Positions 9,319-16,754 of a DNA stretch of 64,000 nt are shown piece by piece. The notes beneath the pieces were generated by a model. It was not told the origin of the DNA. It was given only the letters and a program-made list of their open reading frames with translations, and searched no databases. How positions within the stretch are numbered: the first letter of the stretch is position 1; every line of letters begins with the position of its first letter. The translations under genes were made by a program, and so were the position numbers. The stretch is from Larkinella sp965227735 (GTDB lineage: Bacteria; Bacteroidota; Bacteroidia; Cytophagales; Spirosomataceae). The DNA is taken from positions 6,014,001 to 6,078,000 of the forward strand of contig NZ_OZ245776.1 of assembly GCF_965227735.1 (NCBI RefSeq), read 5' to 3'.

Positions 9319-10248
9319 TCATAACCGAATTTCCCCCGGCATCCCGATCTTCAGACCGCCGTCGTTTTTCACCTTCACTTTCAGCGCATACACCAGATTG
9401 ACGCGCTCGTCTTTGGTCTGGATCACTTTGGGCGTAAACTCGGCTTTGCTCGAAATCCAGATCACGGTTCCGGCATATTCCTTAAACTGATCGTTCGGCG
9501 CATCGACCAGCACTTTCACCGGCTGACCGGTTTTGACCCGCACGAGTTGGTCGCCACTGATGTAGGCCCGGAGTGTGATGTGATCCAGATCAGCCACTTT
9601 GTACAGCGGTTTTCCGTAACTCGCCACCTCCCCGGTTTCGGCCAACTTGACGGTGACCGTACCCGCCGACGGGTTCACAATCGTTGTTTTTTTGATCTGG
9701 TCGTCGATCTGCCGGATTTGTTCTTCCAGGGGGCGTTCCTCCGACAGCGTTCCGCTCCGCTGGGTCGTCAGAGTCGATTGCTGGGCCGCCCGTTGCTGGC
9801 GAATCAGGGCAATCTGTCGCTCAATGACGTCGATCTGGGCAACGAGGTCATCGAGTTGTTTGGTCGGAGCGGCCCCGGCGGCAATCAGATTCTGGGTGCG
9901 GACTTTCTCGCGTTGCAGCGTCTTCAATTGTTGTTCCTGAACGGCAATCTGTTGTTCGTAGGGCGACAGTTGTGCCGGAATGTTCGGAGAACGGCTGGAA
10001 ACCGCCCGCCGACTGGCCAGCAACTGCGCTTTCCGAAGCTGGAGTTGCAGCGGGTCGATTTGCCCGACAGCCTGCCCGGCTTTCAGGGTCTGGCCTTCCT
10101 CCACCGACAATTGTTGCAATGCGCCGGTGGCCTCGGCGGAGACGATGGTTTCGACGGCTTCAAAATTGCCGTATGCGTCCGATTGCGGCTCGGTTTGGCA
10201 ACCCAGCAGGCCGATCAGAAAGGCGGAAGTAATCAGAATGAATTTCAT
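9319..10248 (-). CDS. HlyD-family periplasmic adaptor lipoprotein (YbhG-like)
   Basis: A 309-residue membrane-fusion protein with a lipoprotein signal peptide (LIGLLGC, cysteine at about 17). The order is lipoyl half-motif (VSAEATGALQQLSVEEGQTLKAGQAVGQID), a long helical hairpin (about 65-180, rich in Q, R, L and A), second lipoyl half (SAGTVTVKLAETGEVASYGKPLYKVAD), then the beta-barrel domain. Such adaptors bridge an inner-membrane ABC permease and a TolC channel. It is 20 bases downstream of the TolC gene in the same operon. The lipid anchor, rather than a helix, is typical of RND/ABC adaptors in Bacteroidota. Confidence 0.9.
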   Translation of the reverse strand: MKFILITSAFLIGLLGCQTEPQSDAYGNFEAVETIVSAEATGALQQLSVEEGQTLKAGQAVGQIDPLQLQLRKAQLLASRRAVSSRSPNIPAQLSPYEQQIAVQEQQLKTLQREKVRTQNLIAAGAAPTKQLDDLVAQIDVIERQIALIRQQRAAQQSTLTTQRSGTLSEERPLEEQIRQIDDQIKKTTIVNPSAGTVTVKLAETGEVASYGKPLYKVADLDHITLRAYISGDQLVRVKTGQPVKVLVDAPNDQFKEYAGTVIWISSKAEFTPKVIQTKDERVNLVYALKVKVKNDGGLKIGMPGEIRL

Positions 10249-10268
10249 GGAGTGGCTGGTCTATGGTG

Positions 10269-11534
10269 TTAATTTCCGGTCAGCGTTCGGTACTGGATTT
10301 TCGCCAACAGCAGTTGCAGTTCGTGGGTTTTCTGGTTCAGGAGCGCCAGGCTTTCGGCGTTGAGTTCGGACGCATAATCGCGGGCGGCAATCGTTCCATT
10401 GTCGAGTTGAATGCTGGCGGTTTGCCGGATTTTTGATCGTAAGGCACTAATTTCCTGGTCTTTATCCAACAGTGCGCTGATGCGGTCGATCTCGGTTTGC
10501 TGTTGCCGAAGTTGCAGCGACAGGTTCCGGTCGAACACTTTTTGCTGAACGTCGATCTGTTCCCGGTTGAGGGCCAAAACCGTCCGGTCGTTGCGAAGCG
10601 TGTAGGCCGATGACAGGTTCCAGCTTAGCCGGATGCCCCCGATAAAAAAGCCCCGAAAATCGTTGTTGAGGAAGTTCAGTGCCGGTCGGCCCGCGCCACC
10701 CTGGGCAAACGCGCTCAGCCGGGGTTGCAGGCGGTGGTTGGTCAGCCGCAGTTGCGCATCGAGCAGCGTCCGCTGCGACTCAAAAAGTTTTTGCTCCGGG
10801 CGGTTCAGTGACAGATTCGCCGTACCGGTTTGCACTTCAGCCACCACCAGCCGCGTGCTATCGGTAATCGTTAAACCGGTTAAAATCGCAAGTTGGTCGC
10901 GCAGGCCCCGGCGAGTGGCCCCCAACTGGGCCAGTTGCTGCTCGGCGTTCAGCACTTCGGCGCGTAACACATTGACGTTCATCGTGGCAACCGTTCCAAA
11001 CTTTACGCCCGCTTCGGCTTTCACGATGCGGTTTTGCAGTTCTGCCAGGCGGTTTTGGGTCAGGCGGGTGTTTTCGTCGGTCAACAAACTGTTCAGAAAA
11101 TAGGCGTTAACCTGGTCTTTGAGCCGGTTTTGATCAACGGCCACCTGCTGCAACCCCACCGCCGTACCGGCCCGTTGCACCTGTTTCCGGAGCGTCGTTT
11201 GCTGGCCGTCGAACAAGGTGTAACTGGCATCCGCCGTCAGCTTGTACTGGTTTTTGCTGAGTTGCGGAACCGCTATGTTGGGCAATTCGATAGGCAGTTG
11301 GGTCACTTCCGATTGCCACGTCGCCTGTCCGTTGACACCCACCTGCGGGAGCCACCGGTTTTTGTCCAGATTGGCTACGGTCAGATCACCGGTTTGCTGA
11401 ACCAACTCGCGTTGGCGGCTCAACGGGTCGTTGGTCAGGGCAGCGGCATAGCCTTGCTCCAGCGTCACCACCGACTGCCCCCGGGCCAGACCCGTCAGCA
11501 GCAGTGCCAGGAAAAGTGCGGAGATCAATTTCAT
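10269..11534 (-). CDS. TolC-family outer-membrane efflux protein
   Basis: A 421-residue protein with signal peptide (MKLISALFLALLLTGLARGQ) and two similar halves of coiled helices: TLEQGYAAALTNDPLSRQRE near the N-terminus and the repeat element LTNHRLQPRLSAFAQGG in the second half are typical of the family's duplicated structure. It would form the outer-membrane channel of the exporter encoded downstream. The gene follows the TetR gene by 69 bases of AT-rich sequence holding an imperfect palindrome that resembles the one upstream of tetR. Confidence 0.9.
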   Translation of the reverse strand: MKLISALFLALLLTGLARGQSVVTLEQGYAAALTNDPLSRQRELVQQTGDLTVANLDKNRWLPQVGVNGQATWQSEVTQLPIELPNIAVPQLSKNQYKLTADASYTLFDGQQTTLRKQVQRAGTAVGLQQVAVDQNRLKDQVNAYFLNSLLTDENTRLTQNRLAELQNRIVKAEAGVKFGTVATMNVNVLRAEVLNAEQQLAQLGATRRGLRDQLAILTGLTITDSTRLVVAEVQTGTANLSLNRPEQKLFESQRTLLDAQLRLTNHRLQPRLSAFAQGGAGRPALNFLNNDFRGFFIGGIRLSWNLSSAYTLRNDRTVLALNREQIDVQQKVFDRNLSLQLRQQQTEIDRISALLDKDQEISALRSKIRQTASIQLDNGTIAARDYASELNAESLALLNQKTHELQLLLAKIQYRTLTGN

Positions 11535-11567
11535 AATAATCCGTTTAAAAACTCATTCTAAATTATT

Positions 11568-11590
11568 TTTCTAAAAATATTTTTAATAAA
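11568..11590. promoter_or_regulatory. Putative TetR operator upstream of the tolC-led operon
   Basis: Imperfect AT-rich palindrome of 23 bases (arms 9 of 11 matching) between tetR and tolC. It contains the same half-site word TTTTTAATAAA seen in the perfect palindrome at 12249-12272. Two similar sites at the two possible promoters of a TetR-controlled operon suggest autorepression and co-repression (inference). Confidence 0.5.
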
Positions 11591-11603
11591 CTGTCAAAAA
11601 AAA

Positions 11604-12221
11604 TCAAACGGGTTTCAGATACGCCATGATTGTCTCAAAAACGATCACTTTCCGTTCGTCCAGAAAGGCTTTGTAAGCCGCATCGTCCATACCGCCGATG
11701 TAACTCACGATGGGTTTTGCCATAAACGGAAAGACCAAACTGCCCAGCATTGTGACAATCAGTTGCAGCGGTTTCACATTCCGAATGGTTCCTTTCTCGC
11801 CTTCAATCTGCAACTGTTTGGTAAAATAAGTCGATTCAATCAGGCTTTTTACATTCAGTTTTTCAAATATCTCGCTGCTGTCTTTCTGCAGTTCAGCCAG
11901 AACAAAAACCGGCACGTGGGGGTTAGCTTGCAGAAAATCAGTGTAAGTATCGGCGACTTTCCAGACTTTGATTTCCAGCGGAACCTCTTCATTCAGAATC
12001 GAAATCACCTTACCCAGAAAAACGCCCATCGTTTCCAGAAAAATGCGCTGGAAAAGCTGCTCCTTACCCCGAAAGTAATAATTCACCATCGCCATGGTTG
12101 TGCCGGACTCCTCGGCGATGTGACGCAGTTTCGCCCCGTCGAATCCGCGTTCCAGAAATACTTTCTTGGCGGCTTCCTTGATCATCTGCTCCGTGTTCTG
12201 CTCGGTCTTTTTCGGTTTCAT
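11604..12221 (-). CDS. TetR/AcrR-family transcriptional repressor of the export operon
   Basis: A 205-residue regulator: N-terminal helix-turn-helix at about 10-55 (IKEAAKKVFLERGFDGAKLRHIAEESGTTMAMVNYYFRGKEQLF pattern, given here only as a position guide: KVFLERGFDG and MVNYYFRGKE are the key words), then a helical ligand domain. It is the first gene of a seven-gene minus-strand block with TolC, HlyD, two ATPases and two permeases, the layout of the CecR-YbhGFSR system, so it probably represses this exporter and releases on ligand binding. AT-rich palindromes precede both it and tolC. Confidence 0.88.
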   Translation of the reverse strand: MKPKKTEQNTEQMIKEAAKKVFLERGFDGAKLRHIAEESGTTMAMVNYYFRGKEQLFQRIFLETMGVFLGKVISILNEEVPLEIKVWKVADTYTDFLQANPHVPVFVLAELQKDSSEIFEKLNVKSLIESTYFTKQLQIEGEKGTIRNVKPLQLIVTMLGSLVFPFMAKPIVSYIGGMDDAAYKAFLDERKVIVFETIMAYLKPV

Positions 12222-12248
12222 CGGTGCAAAGGTAGGGGTAGAATTGGT

Positions 12249-12272
12249 TTATTAAAAACTTTTTTAATAAAT
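12249..12272. promoter_or_regulatory. Putative TetR operator upstream of tetR
   Basis: Perfect palindrome with 10-base arms, TTTATTAAAA and TTTTAATAAA, separated by ACTT, 28 bases upstream of the tetR start. Size and symmetry suit a TetR dimer. A degenerate relative at 11568-11590 precedes tolC. Confidence 0.6.
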
Positions 12273-12280
12273 ATTTTTAA

Positions 12281-12375
12281 TTGTGACACAGAGGTGATCA
12301 GAGGACATCAGAGTTAATCAGAGAAAACTTCTGGTTAACACTGAAACACCGCAGGACAGCTCCGTTTGTGTAATA
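12281..12375. repeat. Decayed family A inverted repeat, copy 3
   Basis: The left arm retains the family words (GACACAGAGGTGATCAGAGG, CATCAGAGTTAATCAGAG), but the right arm is strongly diverged, keeping only pieces such as GTTAACACTG and GTGTAATAA. It lies between tetR and the hybrid sensor gene. It is the only family A copy here whose arms no longer match, so pairing is not maintained at every locus. Confidence 0.7.
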
Positions 12376-12389
12376 ACCTGTTCAATCGG

Positions 12390-12419
12390 TTGTCGCTTGT
12401 GGCAAGTGGACTATATTTG
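12390..12419 (+). promoter_or_regulatory. Bacteroidota-type promoter of the hybrid two-component gene
   Basis: TTG at 12390-12392, a 19-base spacer, then TATATTTG at 12412-12419 match the known -33/-7 consensus (TTG, N19-21, TAnnTTTG) of the primary sigma factor in this phylum. Transcription would start near 12425, leaving a leader of about 70 bases before the ATG at 12496. Confidence 0.7.
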
Positions 12420-12495
12420 CAGTATAAAGATAGGATCATAAGCTATACGGCCTCTGCAGTCGTATTTATGAGTGACTAAACTGTCGACTTTCTGT

Positions 12496-15400
12496 ATGAT
12501 ACGTCCGTGCTGGCTCATCCTTTTAGTCATACCGCTCCTGCGTTCCTACGCCCAGTCGAATCAGCCCCTCCGAATTCCTGAAAAATCCCCGATCGCCAAT
12601 CAATTTGAGCATCTGTCGGTTGAGGATGGCTTGTCCAATGACTTTATAACGGCTATTCTCCAGGATCGGGATGGCTTTATGTGGTTTGGAACCGGGGAGG
12701 GCCTCAATAAATACGATGGTTCTACCTTCACGGTTTTTAAACCGGATCCCAGCCAGCCCACCCGCAGCTTTCAGAATGGCTACATCATGGGCCTGTGCGA
12801 AGGCGACTCAACCCAGCTTTGGGCAGTTACAAGAGGGGGCGGGTTGCATGAAATCAACCGGAAAACGGGGGGCGTCATTCCGCATCCCATTCGGGCCGCC
12901 CAGGCCAACCGGTGGAACAACCAGCATTCCGTTTTCATAGACCGGCAGCGCATCATCTGGATTAGTGCCTATGCGGGTCTGGCCCGCTATGACCCGGCCA
13001 GACACCATTTTACCCTCTATCCATCCCCCGTTGCCGACGTGCCGGTGATCACAGCTTTTGAAGACCGACAGCATCGTTTCTGGGTCGCCACCCACCAGGG
13101 CTTGTACCTCTTCGACCGCCCGACCGGAAAATTTACCCCGGTGGCAGTTCAGGGATTGAAAGGTCCCCAGCCCTCCTTCCAATCGTTTTACCTTGATGAA
13201 AACGATGTGCTCTGGCTGGGTACGGCCCTGGCCGGTTACAGTTTGTTCAAACTTAATTTGCGCAGCCAGCCGTGGAACCTGGTTCCTTACAACCCGCGCG
13301 GAGAACTTCATTCTTTCGTGTGGCGGAACACCATCCACCGGGATTCCACAGGGATTGTCTGGATCGGAACCACCAACGGTTTGCAGGGAATCAACCCGGC
13401 CAGCGATCAGGTTTTTACGTACCAGTCTGATCCAGGCCGGTATAAAGGGCTGGCCAGCAGCAGTATGCAGGCACTCTATCACGATCGGTCGGGTATGTTC
13501 TGGATCGGAACCAACAACGGGATCGACCGGCAGGCCGTGAACACCAAACCTTTTTCTACCTACCAGGTAAAGGCCAATGAGCGGAGGGCCCATGTACCCG
13601 AAAACAGAGCATACGCCGTCTTTAAGGATACGCGCGGTCAGCTCTGGTTCAACAATTCACCCGGGATCTACCGACTTTCTGCCGACCAAAAACGGCTTGA
13701 CCCCATACCGCCCGAAAAGTTAGGTGCCGTGGGAGACCATTACAACGAGGTGAGGTCGTTTCTGCCCGACGGGAAGGACGGAATCTGGCTGGGATCGTAC
13801 GATGGCCTGTACCACTTCGATCAGGCATCCGGACGGTTTACCGCATACCCGTCGGAAATGCCTGCTCAGTTTATTGCGGTTCAGCAAAAGGCGGGAAAAC
13901 CGCAGGGTGACGTCTGGATTGGGGGCGATGGCGGTTTTGCCTCTTTCAATGTCCAAACGCATCGATACAACTACTACCGCTATCAACCGGGGAAACCGGG
14001 TGGCATCCCCGACCGGTTTGTGTATGGACTTCTGGTGAGCCAGAGCGGTGAGGTATGGATTCTGATTCACCGGTTGGGTCTTTGCCGGTTGAATCCCAAA
14101 ACGGGTCAAATAACCCGCTATTCGGCCGACCTGAAAGGAAACCTGAGCAGCAACGACGTTCGCACCATTTACGAAGATCCGGACGGAATCATCTGGATCG
14201 GCACCTACCTGGGCGGTTTAAACCGGTTCGACCCGAAGACCGGCCTGTTTTCGACGATCACCCACCAGGATGGCATCCCCGGCAACACCATTGTCGGTAT
14301 CACCGGGGATGCGTCGGGGCATCTCTGGCTGAGTACCAACGATGGCCTTTGCCGGGTCGATCCCCGTACCAAAGCCATTCGCACCTACCAGGTTTCGGAT
14401 GGCTTACCCAGCAACAACTTCAAGCAAAATGCCGTCTTTCGCCACGGCAATCAACTCATTTTCGGTAGTGAGAATGGCATTGTTCAGTTCGACCCTGACC
14501 AGATTCGTGATGACAACCGTCCTTTTCCGGTTTATGTTACCGGGCTGACGGTCATGGACAAACCCCGGAAAATCACCGGCAACGTCATTCATCTAAAACA
14601 CGACGAGAATTTTCTGTCGATTGCCTTTGCGGCTCTGGCCTACGATCAGCCCCGCCAAAACCAGTATGCCTACCAGCTCGTCGGGATCAACCCCGACTGG
14701 GTCCAGAGCGGCAACCGCACGGTGATCAATTTTACCAGCCTGCCACCGGGCCACTATACGTTCCGGGTAAAAGCCGCCAACAGCAATGGGTTCTGGAGCC
14801 CGCATGAAGCGGCCATTCAGGTGATTGTTCAGCCGCCCTGGTGGGCCACCTGGTGGGCCTACGGTCTGTATGGGCTGGCGATTGCCGGAGCGATTTGGGG
14901 GTATATCCGGTTTTCGACCAACCGGTTCCGGCAACGCCAGGAGTTTGAGCTGAATCGCCGGGAGGCCGAGCAGCTCAAAGCCGTCGACGAGCTGAAAACC
15001 CGTTTTTTTTCCAACATGACCCACGAGTTTCGCACCCCCCTGTCGCTGATCATCGCGCCGGTGGAGAAGTTGTTGCAGGAAGGCCGGTTCGACGGGCCGA
15101 TGCTCCGGCTGATCCACCAGAATGCCGAACAGCTTCTGCGGTTGATCAACCAGTTGCTGGATATTGCCAAACTGGAAGGAAACCACATGACAGTTTCGCC
15201 CCTGCAGGGCCGGGTCAGCGAATTCATCCACCCGATCGTCGCGGTTTTCCAGCGGGCCGCCGAGCAGAAAGGCATCACCTTAACCTGTACGATGGACCAG
15301 TTCCCCGCCCAGGCGCAGCTTTTCGACGCAGACAAGTGGGAGAAAATCCTGACAAATCTGCTCGCCAATGCCCTCAAATTTACCGGGGCGGGGGGAAGCA

Positions 15401-16557
15401 TCACCCTGACCATCGCGCCCGTTTGGAGAGCCGACGAAATGACGGGGGTTCAATTTCAACTGGTCGATTCGGGCATCGGCATGGCTCCACACCATCTTCC
15501 GCATATTTTTAACCGGTTTTATCAGGCCGACACCTCCACCACCCGCACCCACGAAGGCACCGGTCTTGGGCTGGCGCTGGTTCACGAATTGATTCAGTTA
15601 CTGGGTGGACACATTGCCGTGGAGAGCGAGGTAGGGGTAGGAACCCGCTTCAACTGGACCCTGCCCGTCAGCCCGGTAACCAACGCCGACCACCCCCGAA
15701 TTCGTGTGGACGTTGCGCCGTTGCCGGTTGCCGACCCTCCAATACCGCTCGATCTCATTCCCGTTACGAACCCGTCACCGGAGGGAAATACCGCTCCCCG
15801 CATTTTGATCGTGGAAGACAATCAGGAGTTGAGGGAGTTTCTGGTGGGAGAGCTAACGGCTTCTTATCAGATTTTACAGGCGGTCGACGGGCAGCAGGGC
15901 TGGGAGGTAACCCAGGCCGAACTGCCCGATATCGTCCTGACAGATGTGATGATGCCCCGCCTGGATGGCCATGAATTGAGCAGGCTCATCAAAAGTCATG
16001 CGGATACCGATCATATTGCCGTCGTGATGCTGACGGCCAAAGCCGCCCAGCCGAGCCGTCTGCAGGGCTTACAGGAAGGAGCCGATGATTATCTGACCAA
16101 GCCCTTCAGCGTGGCCGAACTGCGTCTCCGGCTTCAGAACCTGCTCAATCGCCAGCAACGGCTTCGCGAACGCTACCAGCAACAGTTTTTGGCCACCGCC
16201 ACCGCCCCATCGGTGGAAGCGGAGGTCACACACCCTTTGCTGGAACGGATTTATGACCTCATGGATGAGCGACTCGATGATCCGCAACTGAGTGTCGAGT
16301 GGCTGGCCGATCAACTCGCCATCAGCCGCCGTACGCTTCACCGGAAAATCGTCAGTTTGACGCCCTGGGTTCCCAACGAACTCATCCGGCAGTATCGGAT
16401 CCGGAAAGCGGCCGGGTTGCTCCAGGCGGGGCATACGGTGTCTGAGACGGCCGACCTGGTCGGTTTTAGCACCCCTTCCCACTTCGCTATGGTTTTCAAA
16501 GAGGTGTATCAGCAAACCCCCACCGAGTTCATGACCAGCCCTTCAAAAAGCCTCTAA
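12496..16557 (+). CDS. Hybrid two-component system protein: propeller sensor, histidine kinase, receiver, AraC output
   Basis: About 1353 residues. I start at ATG 12496, which opens a clean signal peptide (MIRPCWLILLVIPLLRSYAQ); an in-frame GTG at 12472 adds eight residues without one. Order: two-bladed set of Reg_prop beta-propeller repeats (about 30-690; recurring WIGT/WFGT...GLxRYDP words), Y_Y_Y domain (about 700-775), one transmembrane helix (about 785-805), HisKA with phospho-acceptor His843 in FSNMTHEFRTPLS, HATPase_c (N-box NLLANALKF near 954, GTGLGLALV), receiver with Asp1150 (LTDVMMPRLDG), and an AraC helix-turn-helix (about 1268-1345). Such proteins sense a periplasmic oligosaccharide and activate a nearby polysaccharide-use locus. 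It is convergent with the GH105 gene. Confidence 0.95.
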   Translation: MIRPCWLILLVIPLLRSYAQSNQPLRIPEKSPIANQFEHLSVEDGLSNDFITAILQDRDGFMWFGTGEGLNKYDGSTFTVFKPDPSQPTRSFQNGYIMGLCEGDSTQLWAVTRGGGLHEINRKTGGVIPHPIRAAQANRWNNQHSVFIDRQRIIWISAYAGLARYDPARHHFTLYPSPVADVPVITAFEDRQHRFWVATHQGLYLFDRPTGKFTPVAVQGLKGPQPSFQSFYLDENDVLWLGTALAGYSLFKLNLRSQPWNLVPYNPRGELHSFVWRNTIHRDSTGIVWIGTTNGLQGINPASDQVFTYQSDPGRYKGLASSSMQALYHDRSGMFWIGTNNGIDRQAVNTKPFSTYQVKANERRAHVPENRAYAVFKDTRGQLWFNNSPGIYRLSADQKRLDPIPPEKLGAVGDHYNEVRSFLPDGKDGIWLGSYDGLYHFDQASGRFTAYPSEMPAQFIAVQQKAGKPQGDVWIGGDGGFASFNVQTHRYNYYRYQPGKPGGIPDRFVYGLLVSQSGEVWILIHRLGLCRLNPKTGQITRYSADLKGNLSSNDVRTIYEDPDGIIWIGTYLGGLNRFDPKTGLFSTITHQDGIPGNTIVGITGDASGHLWLSTNDGLCRVDPRTKAIRTYQVSDGLPSNNFKQNAVFRHGNQLIFGSENGIVQFDPDQIRDDNRPFPVYVTGLTVMDKPRKITGNVIHLKHDENFLSIAFAALAYDQPRQNQYAYQLVGINPDWVQSGNRTVINFTSLPPGHYTFRVKAANSNGFWSPHEAAIQVIVQPPWWATWWAYGLYGLAIAGAIWGYIRFSTNRFRQRQEFELNRREAEQLKAVDELKTRFFSNMTHEFRTPLSLIIAPVEKLLQEGRFDGPMLRLIHQNAEQLLRLINQLLDIAKLEGNHMTVSPLQGRVSEFIHPIVAVFQRAAEQKGITLTCTMDQFPAQAQLFDADKWEKILTNLLANALKFTGAGGSITLTIAPVWRADEMTGVQFQLVDSGIGMAPHHLPHIFNRFYQADTSTTRTHEGTGLGLALVHELIQLLGGHIAVESEVGVGTRFNWTLPVSPVTNADHPRIRVDVAPLPVADPPIPLDLIPVTNPSPEGNTAPRILIVEDNQELREFLVGELTASYQILQAVDGQQGWEVTQAELPDIVLTDVMMPRLDGHELSRLIKSHADTDHIAVVMLTAKAAQPSRLQGLQEGADDYLTKPFSVAELRLRLQNLLNRQQRLRERYQQQFLATATAPSVEAEVTHPLLERIYDLMDERLDDPQLSVEWLADQLAISRRTLHRKIVSLTPWVPNELIRQYRIRKAAGLLQAGHTVSETADLVGFSTPSHFAMVFKEVYQQTPTEFMTSPSKSL

Positions 16558-16584
16558 TGGCCTGATTTTCCAACTTTTTTCGGG

Positions 16585-16623
16585 TAAATGTCCCGAATTT
16601 GATAGCATTTGTCCCCAATTCGA
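16585..16623 (+). promoter_or_regulatory. Direct repeat with 21-base period, candidate regulator-binding site
   Basis: Two tandem units, each containing TGTCCC, AATT and GA, lie at 16585-16602 and 16606-16623; aligned over 21 bases, 16 positions agree. A two-helical-turn spacing is what an AraC-type dimer would bind on one DNA face. It sits directly after the hybrid regulator stop and points toward no plus-strand gene until 18833. Confidence 0.45.
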
Positions 16624-16642
16624 CAGCCTGCCAGCCGGTAAA

Positions 16643-16660
16643 ACAGCACCTTTGTGCTGT
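16643..16660. other. Small hairpin after the direct repeat
   Basis: ACAGCAC and GTGCTGT arms of 7 bases with the four-base loop CTTT. It contains CACCTTTG, one change pair away from a TAnnTTTG -7 box, so it may be part of a leftover promoter and not a terminator; no T-run follows. Confidence 0.4.
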
Positions 16661-16705
16661 TGATAATGTGTGCTATCCACACCATTTTTTTAAAACCCAC
16701 CGTAT

Positions 16706-16748
16706 CCTTTCGGTCTGTGATGCCCTTCCGAAACGGCAGACCGAAAGG
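16706..16748. terminator. Hairpin between convergent genes, possible bidirectional terminator
   Basis: Perfect 12-base arms, CCTTTCGGTCTG (16706-16717) and CAGACCGAAAGG (16737-16748), with a 19-base loop, seven bases from the GH105 stop codon. Its place between convergent genes suggests termination, but there is no clear U-tract on either strand. Confidence 0.45.
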
Positions 16749-16754
16749 CCAGCC

